From NCBI GenBank assembly GCA_025267735.1, contig CM046299.1, positions 24,578,468-24,642,467 of the forward strand: a DNA stretch of 64,000 bases, in the 5' to 3' direction. This document shows positions 24,101 to 33,652 of the stretch, piece after piece (within the stretch, counting starts at the first letter, position 1; every line of letters starts with the position of its first letter). The position numbers and the translations under genes are program-made. Below the pieces are notes generated by a model. That model ran no database searches, had not been told where the DNA came from, and saw only the letters and a list, made by a program, of their open reading frames with translations. The DNA is from Mactra quadrangularis. Taxonomy: Eukaryota > Mollusca > Bivalvia > Venerida > Mactridae.

Positions 24101-24362
24101 ACAGGAAACAGGCCAATGTTGTAAGACATTCTGCATGTATATACATAAGAGCTTATATCATTATATAGTACAAACAACCAAATTTTCCCTAGCAAATGCA
24201 AGACAGCAAATAAAGAAAAGACATCTAGACATAAGAAATACCTTGCCATCAACATAAATAACTCTTTTTCCAGATGTAGTTCCATGTTCAAACTCTATTT
24301 TATGTATACCATCAGGTAAACTCACACTCCAAGTTGCAACTAAATCACTCGACATTTTTGTC
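20973..24362 (-). CDS. FAIM: FAIM, Fas apoptotic inhibitory molecule (four coding exons)
   Basis: A spliced gene whose exons 24242-24362 (ATG at 24355-24353), 23308-23554, 22534-22583 and 20973-21134 join in phases 0, 1 and 0 to a 190-residue protein. Vertebrate FAIM1 is about 180 residues. Every intron is GT-AG. Hallmark stretches of the family are visible in order: DGIHKIEFEHGTTSGKRVIY near the start, DWMFKLVGKE, GFAYEYTLEVNGKSLEKF, and EFTDEGTETHF followed by a SSGKR motif near the end. The family is a cytosolic all-beta protein first described as an inhibitor of Fas-induced apoptosis and later linked to protection from protein aggregation. Function in this animal is inferred from homology only. 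No signal peptide or membrane segment is present. Introns contain MITEs, SINEs and, if the proposed first exon is right, a LINE fragment. Confidence 0.95.
21176..21601. mobile_element. MITE in FAIM intron, CAGGGCTCGA termini
   Basis: Left end CAGGGCTCGAGTTTAAG, right end TTAAATTCGAGCCCTG, inverted copies of each other over about 16 bases. 'gcgag/ctcgc' words occur inside both halves. No clean target duplication was found. The CAGGG start is common in hAT-like MITEs. It sits very close to the last FAIM acceptor. Confidence 0.65.
22185..22385 (+). repeat. tRNA-derived SINE in FAIM intron
   Basis: A-box-like 'gtagctgagtagat' and B-box 'ggttcaaatccc' at about 22253-22264, followed by the conserved body 'ccttgagcaagaaacttaa' and 'actagctcagtactggagg'. 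A related copy sits at 55030-55200. Confidence 0.75.
22534..22583 (-). CDS. FAIM: FAIM third coding exon (50 bp)
   Basis: Acceptor 'tttttgcag' with AG at 22585-22584; donor GTTAGT begins at 22533. It adds 17 residues (EKDTLNVWVNGQIVETT, first base taken from the previous exon), matching the conserved VWVNG strand of FAIM. Confidence 0.93.
22859..23275. mobile_element. hAT-like MITE in FAIM intron
   Basis: Left end 'agagctatcatcaattcc' and right end 'ccaatcaatgacagcttt' are inverted relatives. Both are followed inward by ATATCGAT motifs, as in the element at 16753-17090. Target duplication is unclear. The right end is only about 30 bases from the donor of the second FAIM coding exon. Confidence 0.6.
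23308..23554 (-). CDS. FAIM: FAIM second coding exon (247 bp)
   Basis: Acceptor 'ttttctag' (AG at 23556-23555); donor GTATTT starts at 23307. It encodes 82 residues plus one base, from VVHKEDWMFKLVGKE to FRVVL, including GFAYEYTLEVNGKSLEKF. This is the core of the N-terminal lobe and the linker to the second lobe. Confidence 0.95.
23625..23890 (+). repeat. tRNA-derived SINE (gagcaag / aggtgtaaatgggtac type) in FAIM intron
   Basis: Starts 'agcagtagtccagtggtagg', has a B-box-like 'attcaaatcccac', then 'ccttgagcaagatatttacc' and 'cccaggtgtaaatgggtaca'. The body resembles conserved-core SINEs known from many marine invertebrates. The MetaSINE superfamily is possible but not proven here. Three heads of the same family lie at 49868-50300. 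Confidence 0.8.
23905..24025 (+). repeat. Partial tRNA-derived SINE
   Basis: 'ggctagctcagtcggtagca' is a clear A-box-type tRNA head, followed by 'cataggtttgattgcgg' (weak B box) and 'gggcatacttccttgg'. It is the 5' part of the family represented full-length at 45229-45541 and 61022-61342. Confidence 0.65.
24242..24362 (-). CDS. FAIM: FAIM first coding exon
   Basis: Acceptor 'ttattacag' (AG at 24364-24363), 7 untranslated bases, ATG at 24355-24353, then 38 codons ending at AAG before donor GTATTT (24241). The start is fixed by the family-typical MSSDLVATWSV and by the splice site just upstream. The 5' UTR must continue in an upstream exon. Confidence 0.93.
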
Positions 24363-25475
24363 CTGTAATAAAAATCAAAGTATTGAAATACAGAAAGACT
24401 TTTGTGCACATTGAAACCTAACAAATCCATATTAATTAATGATTTCTCCTTACACATTAGATTCAAGTACGAATCAAGTCTGGCAAAAAATGTGGTAAAG
24501 TGTTTATACTACCCTGTATTACTGGCAAATATTATAAAGATTTTATTTTCCTCTTCTTGCCTTACACAGTCTTGAAGTACTGTTTCCCCCAAATACACTT
24601 TGCATACAAATTCTGTGGGTCCATTAGAGTAGTTAAATATGTTACAATACAGTAAAACAACTTAAACTTCAATTAATACAATGAATGAATGCAGTATCAT
24701 TACATTAAACAGCTACAGACACAGTAAATATATTTGAGTACACCCACTTCCACACGCTTATTTAAGTAAACACCTGTCACTGATTGAATCAGATGACGGA
24801 ACTACTTTTATCGCCTAGAAATTGACCGCATAGTGAATCAGAGACAGATGAATCACTCCTTCGATCTGTTGTATAACTTAAAGCTTTCAGCGAAAGTCTA
24901 ATAATTACTCACAAACAAATTTTGATATGGTGCTGTGAGTGTGAAACTTGCCTTGGAATCCTAAAGCTAGGATAAAGCAAGGACTGGACCCGGGTTAGTC
25001 AAAAGACACTGGGGTTGTCATTTAAAAGGGAGCAGAGTTGTATATATATTGTGTTATATTCATCAGCCAAATAGCTTAAATTTGGGGGATGTCTGAAATG
25101 CAAGGAGAAGGTCGCATGTTCAATCCCTAAATATGGCGCTTAACATTTCCTCCTCCTATGACATGAATAAGCCTGTGCAGTTATTTGTTTTTTCTTCTTT
25201 CATTATTTTAATGACTGCAATCACTACAGATCATAATGTCATAACATGATATGGGTGGCAAAATTTACGAAAGGATGGGTTAGAAGAAACAAGTGTATAT
25301 TCAGTAAGTTTAAAATTTTTTATCTGTATTATTTATCAGCCTAATTATATCTGTCAGAAGGGCATTTGATAAGGCAGCAAGAGGTTGCATGATCAATTAA
25401 GCCCCTCATTAATTAGGACAAAATGAGTCATTTTGTCTTAAGTATACTTTATAAAGTAAGTACTTACATGTAAGT
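24363..25475. other. Probable FAIM 5' intron, no coding exon seen
   Basis: Contains a weak B-box-like 'gcatgttcaatccct' (about 25113) from a degenerate SINE. No exon or complete transposon was recognised. Confidence 0.4.
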
Positions 25476-25479
25476 ATAC

Positions 25480-26330
25480 AGAAATCAAACTTTTTCTACG
25501 AACTTGATAAGACAATACTTAAACAAGTTAATTCAAACCCTTACTTAGGTCTCACAATATCTGAAAACCTCACCTGGGACACACATATAAGTAATATTTG
25601 TAAAAAGGCAAACTCTACACTTGGATTTCTTAAATGTAACCTGAAGAACTGTTCCTTAGACTGCCGTAAAACAGCATTCATTACATTAGTACGTTCTACT
25701 CTTGAATATGGATCAATTATTTGGGACCCTTACTTAGTCAAGGACATTAACTCTATAGAAAAAATCCAACGCCAAGCTGCAAGATTTATTACCAGGGACT
25801 ATACCTTCAGAGAAGATGGATGCATCCAAAAGATGATAATGAACCTTAATCTTGGTACACTGCAGCAGAGAAGGAAAAACGCCAGGTTAGTCTTCCTATA
25901 CAAGATAATACGGGGTATGGTGCCGGCCATTGACAGTACAAGTTATTTGACACCCATTACAAATAAACGTAAAATTAAACCAAAACTTGATTCAAACAGT
26001 GAAAATAATAACATTGTGACAAAATTTTGCATAAACCATTTTAACTGTTTCAAAACCAAAACTTCAAAAACCCAGCAATACAAAAATTCATTTTTCGTAA
26101 AAACTATTCACGACTGGAACGCTCTTGAAGAGGATATTGTGTGTGCCAGGACAATCGAGGGCTTTAAAACAGCTCTCCAGGGTCGCAACTGACCACATCG
26201 CACTCCCCGACGCATCACCCCAGCAGTGGTCACTGCTTCGTATATATACAGATACATTCTCTTTTTTCACTATCAATTATATGTGGCCTAACTCAGTCAC
26301 TAACGAAGAATAAATAATAAAAAAAACGAG
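25480..26330 (+). mobile_element. 3' fragment of a CR1/Jockey-type LINE
   Basis: An open frame from about 25480 to a TGA near 26190 encodes the C-terminal part of a non-LTR reverse transcriptase ORF. Motifs are NPYLGLTISENLTW, TLEYGSIIWDP and IEKIQRQAARFI, with KTIHDWNALEEDIV near the end. The catalytic reverse-transcriptase core is absent, so this is a 5'-truncated copy. A 3' UTR and A-rich tail 'aataaataataaaaaaaa' follow to about 26327. It is antisense to FAIM and would lie in its first intron. The frame is intact over this length, suggesting a fairly young insertion. Confidence 0.85.
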
Positions 26331-26586
26331 ATTATAAGGAACTTTAAAACAACTATAAAGAAGACACCTGATTTGTTGACCTTTCTGAAGTATTAATCTA
26401 CTAAACAGTGAAACAGGTCAACAATAGAATATAACGTGTCCTGTGATTTCGTGAACTAAAATGACAGCTACAAGACATTCTTAATAAAATACATTCTAAG
26501 GCAATCTCAGATCTTGGTGTACATCGTAAAAGCTGCGATCTTGTTTTCTGATGCTAACGCCAATATATTTAACTCGACTTACTTAC

Positions 26587-26665
26587 GTGGGCCAAAATAA
26601 TTAACAAAATGTTTACCTCGGCAACGAAATTTGTTGACAATTTTTACTGGTACCCGGTGCTCAAC
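26587..26665 (-). other. FAIM: Candidate FAIM 5' untranslated first exon
   Basis: A strong donor CAC|GTAAGTAAGT (GT at 26586-26585) lies on the minus strand 2.2 kb upstream of the FAIM start codon. CCAAT boxes are found a little further upstream. The sequence has no coding resemblance to anything known. The transcription start is not determinable by eye. Confidence 0.4.
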
Positions 26666-26740
26666 TGACCAATCGCAAAGAAGGATTTTCATTGGTTTAG
26701 AGAATATGTTCGGATTAGTTCTGTGTATTGGTCTTAACGT
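26665..26740. promoter_or_regulatory. Candidate FAIM promoter with CCAAT boxes
   Basis: CCAAT occurs in forward orientation at about 26669 and in reverse (ATTGG) near 26691 and 26725, within 130 bases of the proposed exon-1 donor. Closely spaced CCAAT boxes in both orientations are typical of TATA-less housekeeping promoters. This is inference. Confidence 0.35.
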
Positions 26741-26829
26741 CCCCAAGATCATTCGACCACAAGTTTGGTAGGACATATTGGCAATCTTTAAATTCAAATT
26801 TGAACTTACAAATAAGATGTAATGTTCGT

Positions 26830-27670
26830 TTTAAATTATCTCACATACAAATTTTGATCGATAATAAATGCCAATTATAATTAAATTAATTCCTTTAAAA
26901 TTTCAGGAAATATAACAAGAAACTTGATAAATTATATATTATAGATTTAATAACATAAAATTTTTTATAATCAATGAATCCTGCATAAAATAAAACACTG
27001 ACTTTGAATTAATTCGTGGAAATGATAATATTGTTCATGTACAAAGTGTACTAAGTGTGTAAAACTCAAATTTACTTGCAAATATATTAATGTCATGAAA
27101 TTATACAACAGGAATCGTGGCATTTAATTCTCTTAGTGAAGAAAAATAAATACAAGAAAATTTCACCTCACAAGCCTTTTAGACTGGCTACAGAATTGAA
27201 ATTATTTTTCTACTATACAATCTGGTATGTACAACTAAGCATTGTTTCAATTTGTAATTTGCAAAAACAGGATATATTGAGTATTAGAGATTAAGTATAA
27301 TATATTAGACCATTTACCTCTCTGAAGCAGGTGATGATTCATCTCTTTAAGTCTTCATGAAACATTTTGATGAAAATTTAATTTATTAGCTGATAAATCC
27401 ATTTCTGAAAAAAAAACCAGTGAGAACAAAACAATAAGTATAATTTTACAACACTACATTTTTATAATATTATTATAAACTATGCTCCAAATACATTCAG
27501 CTTGACAGTTAAATGTATGAATTCAGAGCAATATTAAGACAAAAACACATTATATACATATAATTATGTATATCATTAGAAAACAAAAGGCAGATGATAC
27601 TTCAATACTTATTGATAAACATGTAAAGTGATGTACAAAATGCAATAAAACCTTTAAAGGAGAGATATAT
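26830..27670. other. AT-rich intergenic DNA, nothing recognised
   Basis: No transposon ends, RNA genes or coding exons were seen here. Confidence 0.4.
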
Positions 27671-27684
27671 AAAAACAAATTACT

Positions 27685-27840
27685 CACCACAATATAGAAT
27701 TCTATGTCCCTAAGTTCCACTTCATGCAGTTTCTGAACATAATTTAAATCCTTGTCTTTCCGCTTAGATGTTTTCTCAATGAAACAGATGCCATGATAAT
27801 TAACTAATGGACCATTCCAACTTCTCCATTATTCCCATTT
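27685..27840 (-). other. Candidate exon of unknown gene or noncoding transcript
   Basis: On the minus strand a frame reading …HGICFIEKTSKRKDKDLNYV… is open for about 50 codons. It ends at a good donor, GTG|GTGAGT, at about 27685. No convincing acceptor, start codon or partner exon was found, and the translation is not recognised. It could be an alternative 5' exon upstream of FAIM or an unrelated transcript. Confidence 0.25.
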
Positions 27841-28475
27841 TTAAATTCTGACTACTATGTATCATTTTAAAATTAACAAAATATCGTTTCTCTACTCTTA
27901 TTCCTATTTCATGAACTTGGTTTAAAAATTGCGCCAAAACTTTGAGGTAGCTAGGATTGGTTTATCAGCATTAAAATACCATCTGCTGAATGTTCATTCT
28001 CTACTGACCACAAGTTCTCACAGTATATTGATAGTAAATTTAGACTAGCTGTATAGCCTAAAATGTCTAACATTGAATTTATGAATGTTACAATTATTCA
28101 AAGAGGTGACTAATCCAGATCTTATTTATTTAAACATTTCGTGCAAATATGTGTCATTTTAAAGCAAATTTTTGTGCCAAATCATACTGTCAGATTTGTT
28201 TTATTTACTGTTCCCAATAAATACATGGTTGTAAACTATAGTTTTGATGTCATATATTGTGTTTGCATGAGAATAATTGTATAATATTTCCAAGTTATAT
28301 TATATTTTAAAACAAGTGTGTTGTTTGTATCATTCTGAGTATTTTGATACCCATTACGAGGGGTGTATGCAGAATATACCTGGACTAGGCATAATTTGTA
28401 ATATTTCAAACCTTTTGGACTTAGACAGTTTAACTCAGAAATCTAAAAATATGTTCAAAAAATTACAAGTATTTG

Positions 28476-28735
28476 AAGTGAATATTCGGCAAACAAAATG
28501 AAGATATCAAATTTTATAAGTATTAAATGTGAACATAATGTGAAGTGTTTGGATTTACAAGCATTAGATGTGAATATTAGGTGAATATTTTGTTTAATGT
28601 GAACTATAAGTGAAGCTATTCACTTTATATTCACAATAAGACAAAATAATTGTAAATATAGGGTGAACAATAAATGTGAACAACTGTATTCACATTATAT
28701 TCACTTATAGTTCACATTATATTCACTTCTTTTAG
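28476..28735. repeat. Inverted-repeat region of GTGAATAT / ATATTCAC words
   Basis: The region is rich in 'gtgaatatt' on the left and 'atattcac' on the right. A perfect 19-bp inverted pair, AATGTGAACTATAAGTGAA at 28596-28614 and its complement at 28700-28718, has an 85-bp spacer. It is probably a small foldback MITE. No target duplication was identified. Confidence 0.65.
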
Positions 28736-28759
28736 CATTTTCTGTAAGGGCTATTCTCG

Positions 28760-29525
28760 TTCTCAGAGCCTAGTAAGATTCTCGATACTAATAACCTCGG
28801 GGTATGAGAATGAGGTTCAAGATTCTCGATCTTTTTGGAGAATTTTGATTATTTTGATAATTTCTAGGTACAAGAATGAGGCTTATCATGTTTGCTTTAC
28901 TAGGACATGCAAAATAAGTTTAAATTAACTTTGTATATTAAATACCCCTCAGCTTTTTTATTGAGTCAGTAGACAATTATAAAGAAATTTATATGTGTGA
29001 GACTGAACTCTAATCTAATTATCTGTTAATGAAACATTTACGAGCTCATATTTCTTCCTTTGATACTTAATAACATTATGGTGTATTGTAGTTTAAACAC
29101 ATGTAGAGATATTATGGTAATTAATCTTTAAAAAGCAGACCGCTTGTAAGGAATGGGATCAAGAGCAAGCTGTCTAAACACGTACGACTTTTGTAATTTA
29201 AAAAGTTTGTTTTTTAAGTGATGATGAAACAGTTCCAATGATTAGGTCATGCAAATAACTGGTCGGACGATTCGTTATACTGGCAAGCGAGGAAGTTCTA
29301 TCGCTATCATTATATGGATTTTTTCGAGTTATCTTTCTTTGACTTCAAACCTGATCTTCAATCTTTATATAAAGTCACGTAGAGTTTGATGCAATATGCC
29401 ACATTTTAACTTTTTCAGTCATAACGCGGCTGTAAGTCTTCGTTCGAGATCATGTCACTTGTCAGGCCTAGATCTCTGAAGCCAAACTGACGATTGTCCA
29501 ACTTGATACGTACATATAATATATA
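28760..29525. other. Intergenic DNA, no gene seen
   Basis: About 28750-28880 has repeated 'attctcgat' and 'gagaatgagg' words of unknown origin. Nothing else is supportable. Confidence 0.4.
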
Positions 29526-29530
29526 TAGGT

Positions 29531-29625
29531 GCACAGGTAGCCGAGTGGAAGGCTGTAGAAAATATTACATAATTGATTTCCATACAGGTACGTAGGTCCG
29601 ACTCGGGAATCGAACGAGTAATTCT
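29531..29625 (-). repeat. tRNA-like element interrupted by a younger SINE
   Basis: 'ggtagccgagtggaaggc' resembles a tRNA A-box on the plus strand. 'ctcgggaatcgaac' is a B-box complement on the minus strand and continues across the 29635-29915 insertion to 'gatttgtagtcagac' (about 29918-29932), the same word that follows the B box in the element at 238-314. This indicates an older tRNA-derived repeat split by the SINE. Confidence 0.5.
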
Positions 29626-29634
29626 TCGATTTGT

Positions 29635-29915
29635 TTATGTGGTTTTTTTACTGGGTTTAACGCCGTGTCAACACAATTTTAGGTCAAATTACGGCGTCCA
29701 GCGCACCTAACCTAGCTTTCCTGGACATTTGTCAATAACCAGTACTCGGAAACTTCCCCATATTATCTAATCAATGGAGGAAAATTGACATTATTGTCAA
29801 TTTTTTTCATGGAAGGGTATAACCTCATCGGGTGGGATTCGAACCCATACCCCCTTCGGGACAAGAGATTCCAAATCCCGGCGCGCTACCAACTGCGCTA
29901 TTGACCCGGGTTACC
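29635..29915 (-). repeat. Full tRNA-derived SINE with 9-bp target duplication
   Basis: On the minus strand it begins with a tRNA-like head: A box TAGCGCAGTTGGTAGCGCG and B box GGGTTCGAATCCC. It runs through 'ctaggttaggtgcgctgg' and ends in the family tail 'acgccgtaatttgacc…gggttaaaccca'-type sequence. The 9-mer TCGATTTGT flanks it at 29626-29634 and 29916-29924. A second copy is at 38405-38672. Confidence 0.88.
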
Positions 29916-30559
29916 TCGATTTGTAGTCAGACGCACAAGGCCCTACCTTGGATGAGTTAATTGAGCGAGCGGGTCTAGATACGGCGTACATAAGCACAAT
30001 GACGGTTAGTTTCTTATATGGTATTACTCCGTTCATCAACATGATCTTACCGATCTTGGAACTCTATTTCACAAGTTCTCCTATAATTCTTCCACAACGA
30101 GCTTAAAACTTATTTAATCGTAATTGCGTTAATGGAATTAAAACCATGCATGCGAGGGATCTAGGAACAGCGTACAAGCTACTAATCGAAATGAACCACA
30201 GTCTCGACTTCTTATCAAAGTAAGGTGCAGTTACCTTTATATTAACTCAAAAAGGAACTCGTTTTGTAAGCAAACGTTTCATGCATTATTATAAAAAACA
30301 ACATCCTGGTAATAAAGAATAGATAAAAATGTGTAGTCTGTTGAAATCTGATTTGTTATATTTTTTACAATGCAGGTCTGTTTGCCTTAATTAATGGTAT
30401 TTAGATTTAGATCTGTACTAATTGGCCCACTCTGTCAACTCATAGGTCTGGAGACCATCATATACTGTACGTTCTCGACTTGTTTGGTTCCGCTTTTCAA
30501 CTGACAGTGTCATGTGAGAAAGATAACCACCCATGTGCTACACTTATATACTAGACTTC

Positions 30560-30650
30560 AACTCTCCGGGATAACCTCTCTACTGGTCAAATAAACAGCA
30601 ATGGTATGTAGCTATAGGCTCGAACCCTTAACGCTTCGTTAGAGATAGTG
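30560..30650 (-). repeat. Possible degenerate tRNA-derived fragment
   Basis: Minus strand contains AAGGGTTCGAGCC (B-box-like, about 30625-30640) with 'actgcagtaggtctacact' upstream. No full cloverleaf can be drawn. Confidence 0.3.
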
Positions 30651-30702
30651 TAGACCTACTGCAGTAATTATATGTAGTCACGATCTACATGTATAAGATT
30701 AT

Positions 30703-30760
30703 ATTTAAATCAGCGGTGTTAATGTATATACGCCATTGAAAGTTGAATAAATTTTACAAT
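30703..30760. mobile_element. Half copy of palindromic MITE family
   Basis: 'atttaaatcagcggtgttaa' followed by 'ttgaataaattttac' matches the right arm of the palindromic MITE at 33275-33420. It directly abuts the TIR element at 30768. Confidence 0.6.
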
Positions 30761-30767
30761 ATATATT

Positions 30768-31373
30768 GGGTCCATTCCAATCATGCGTTCGGAGTGCTCG
30801 GAGTACTCCTATGTGCAAAGGAATGACAAAAGAGTGCGCTCCGAGTGTGCTCCATTTGCTCCAAAAATATAGGTGGTGCAGAGAGAGTAGTTGTTGTTGT
30901 AGTTATGGCGGCATGAGGCGGTATGTGAAATAACGCTGTATATTTTTAAGGTTATGGAGCAATTTTGACAGGGTTAAGCTTTAATGTCAATCAAATCAGT
31001 AATATGACACTTTAATAAAACTTTTTGTAGTATTTTGGTGTGTATCCTTAAACAGTTTTACGCATTAGCATGGCAACAGTCAACGCTCTATGGTACGAAA
31101 AGGCAAAACATTATTTTGAAAAACGTCAATCTCATTGTAAAAAGTCAATTCATCAACACTATAATTTAACATACAAGACCAATACAAAAGAAGCTAGCAA
31201 AGACATTATATCGTCAACTGAGGCTTCGTCCTCGCTATCTGTCTCCAATAGTGTGAATAGTTGATAGATGGTCGCCATGTTGGTTTTTCTATTTTCGATC
31301 TCGTTCTGGAGCAGACGCGTTCCATTCAGCTACTCCACTCCGAGCACTCGGAGTGTATGATTGGAATGGACCC
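30768..31373. mobile_element. TIR DNA element, 606 bp, with ~40-bp inverted ends
   Basis: The ends are inverted copies: GGGTCCATTCCAATCATGC on the left and its counterpart ending GATTGGAATGGACCC on the right. They extend inward through CGGAGTGCTCGGAGT-like sequence that is itself palindromic. ATT flanks both sides and may be a 3-bp target duplication, which would suit a PIF/Harbinger-like element. It is more GC-rich than its surroundings and carries a 64-codon ORF. Confidence 0.82.
31070..31264 (+). CDS. Small ORF inside the TIR element (64 aa), unknown
   Basis: ATG at 31070 to TGA at 31262-31264. The product starts MATVNALWYEKAKHYFEKRQ and ends in a Ser-rich tail (SSTEASSSLSVSNSVNS). No known domain is evident. 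The basic, aromatic N-terminal half could be a remnant of a transposon-encoded DNA-binding protein or the 5' part of a captured gene. The position inside inverted ends and the Met-Ala start make it more interesting than a chance frame, but expression is unproven. Confidence 0.35.
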   Translation: MATVNALWYEKAKHYFEKRQSHCKKSIHQHYNLTYKTNTKEASKDIISSTEASSSLSVSNSVNS

Positions 31374-31379
31374 ATTAAA

Positions 31380-32960
31380 TGAAATATATATTTTTAAAGT
31401 GGTAGAAGAACGCAATACAAAGTTCAAGTCATAAGCGAGGTTTAGCTATGAGTTGATCATTCAACAGAAAATGGATTTCGAAATTATGTGAACATTCCTC
31501 GTGACAAAGTTTAAAAAATATAAAGGTCACGTTATTATGATATTCTAAAATTATTGTAATAGTCTGTTAGAAAAGGTCACCATACTCTAGATGTTATTTT
31601 AAACATTTTATGCTGACATTTTAAAATGTGTCCATTTTGTCATGATAATAAAATATTGCATTGCATATAACTCTAGCGAGCATTATTATATTGCCAGAGT
31701 GCATTGCTCAGTGAAATGTTTTATTTCAATATTAAAAAACTCATTTAATCAGTCAGCGCCAATCTCGTATAGTTGAATTACTATTGAAATCGAACTGGTT
31801 ATAAAAAATCGAGAAATCGCGACTTCGAAAGATCGTTAATTGATAGACTTCGAACGTTCTGTCTTTCGAGTAATATCCACATGCTGTGATTTATAATGAC
31901 GTTGAGTATTGTAGTGTCTTGAGTGTGCAACATATCAAATACAAACAGGTCAATTTGAACAGACTATATACTGACATTAATTAAGCATTGAACATGGCCA
32001 CTTCTTAGTACTGGTTATACTTAGAGTGTCTGCCAGGCTATAAAATTATGACTGTGCAGATTTATTGTACACAGTTAGTACTGATAGAAAGAATTATATA
32101 CTGTTATACAAAATTCGAAGCCAAGTTGGCTCTAAAATAACATTCCAGTAAATCTTATATATATATTTTGTATCAATGAGGAGGCATCTTCCAGCCTAAG
32201 TTGTGTGTAAATCCTTGTATTTAGAATTCTTGAACAGTATGTACCGTCAGGTTGTATATTGATGAAAAATCCAACCTTGCATGGTGAGGATGGCAACTAC
32301 ATTCCTAGAGATTCCAAATTGCATGCAAACATTATAAAGGGATTCGAAATAATATTTTGTTGATCGCAACTTCTGATGGAACGTTTTTCGAATGCATCTC
32401 CGCCCTCGAGAACATAGGCGGGCGGGACGGTTCCGAGTTTTGTCTCAGAGCAGTGCAGACCACCTATGCTCGGAATACAATAAATGGCTACCAGTAATTG
32501 GCATAAAACTTGGTAAATACTAGTTGTTTGTATTAGTTTGCATGCTGCATTTTCAGCTTATGTGACATTAATGCCAGTCACAATGTATGATACATTTTAT
32601 AAAGTATAGCGTAGTTCCATTCATCCTCCACTAATTAGCAATTAAGATTTTTGTTAAGACAAACTCATGCCAGATATCTCTATTATAAAGACATATAAAT
32701 GTCATTGCTCAGAATACTGTAAGGTATGAGAATATTGTAAAATACTGGAGATGACAGCACATTGCAACCATTCTTACAATTATGTCACCGCCATATGTTC
32801 ATCAGTCGTAATAATACAACTTATGTATTTGTGTTAGTCATAACAGCAAATGCTTTTTGCAAAACCTATTTTTTTGTATGCACCTGCTAATAAAAGTAAA
32901 ACGGCTTCGCATTATTCATTTTCTCTGTGCTAACTTTCTTATTACCTATTATCCCGTTTT
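31380..32960. other. Intergenic DNA, no gene recognised
   Basis: A GC-richer spot at about 32395-32475 (cgccctcgagaacataggcg…) is unexplained. No exon or transposon ends were found. Confidence 0.4.
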
Positions 32961-32969
32961 GGACGCAGG

Positions 32970-33052
32970 CCGTTAAGAAGATTCTGACCAGCAAACTTCG
33001 ATCAACTATCTCAAGCGCTGCTGTAAAGGAGTTTGCCCAGCATGTGAATTAA
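32970..33052 (+). other. Candidate terminal coding exon, unknown gene
   Basis: A pyrimidine-rich tract with a branch-point-like 'gctaac' precedes 'ggacgcag' (AG at about 32968-32969). The following frame (AVKKILTSKLRSTISS… ending at TAA near 33050) has balanced coding-like composition. No upstream exon, polyadenylation signal or homologue was identified, so this could be a chance frame or a transposon remnant. Confidence 0.25.
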
Positions 33053-33274
33053 TAATGTAGCGGACGTAGTCGTTTACTTTCGATGGTGGCTGGAAGTCAA
33101 TGGATTGCCAGTTCCGCTTTTATTGGAGTCACATCAAAATATACTTCGTTAGTTGTTTACTTTAGTAAGAAACTTACTAGCTAAATACTTGGACACTAGG
33201 AAGCGGACTCGATATTGATTTGTTGTAAGAGTCTGACTTGTTTAACAATCGGTATAAATATAGAATAAATGCTT

Positions 33275-33420
33275 ATTAAATTTTATTCAACTGTCAGTGG
33301 CTCATACATTAATTCCGCTGATTTAAATACTCAATTATCGATAGTGAGTGTAAAAATACTGTATTGAGTATTTAAATCAGCGGGGTTGATTATGCGTCAC
33401 TGACAATTTAATAAAATTTA
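33275..33420. mobile_element. Palindromic MITE, complete, ~146 bp
   Basis: The left arm 'taaattttattcaactgtca' … 'ccgctgatttaaatactcaa' is mirrored by the right arm 'ttgagtatttaaatcagcgg' … 'tgacaatttaataaaattta'. About 30 bases separate the arms. Half copies occur at 18763-18850, 30703-30760 and 43983-44060. Confidence 0.82.
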
Positions 33421-33487
33421 CCAATAATAAGAAAATATAAATGAGTAAAACTGTATCAAAGTTACTATATGTATCTTAGTATCTGTA

Positions 33488-33652
33488 TAGTATAACCTCT
33501 GCAGAGGGGCTCTCTCCATAACCAATCCTCAAAGTATGATGATTCCCTTAAGCGAAATTTTAATTTTATTTCACCTCTGCAGAGCAACAACCTCCGAACA
33601 GCAACAACATTTAGTTCGTCTCAGTGAGGGTTGATCGAGAGAGGTTGTACTG
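33488..33652. mobile_element. Mariner-type MITE, 165 bp
   Basis: Ends 'tagtataacctctgcagagg' and 'cgagagaggttgtactg' are inverted relatives, and TA flanks both sides. Same family as 62467-62642, in which the CAGTA start is better preserved. The open frame at 33571-33774 overlaps it and is not a gene. Confidence 0.72.

Noticed and set aside
26579..26797. 72-codon minus-strand frame as a protein gene
   Set aside because: It overlaps the proposed FAIM promoter and first exon; its only notable feature is the donor site at its end.
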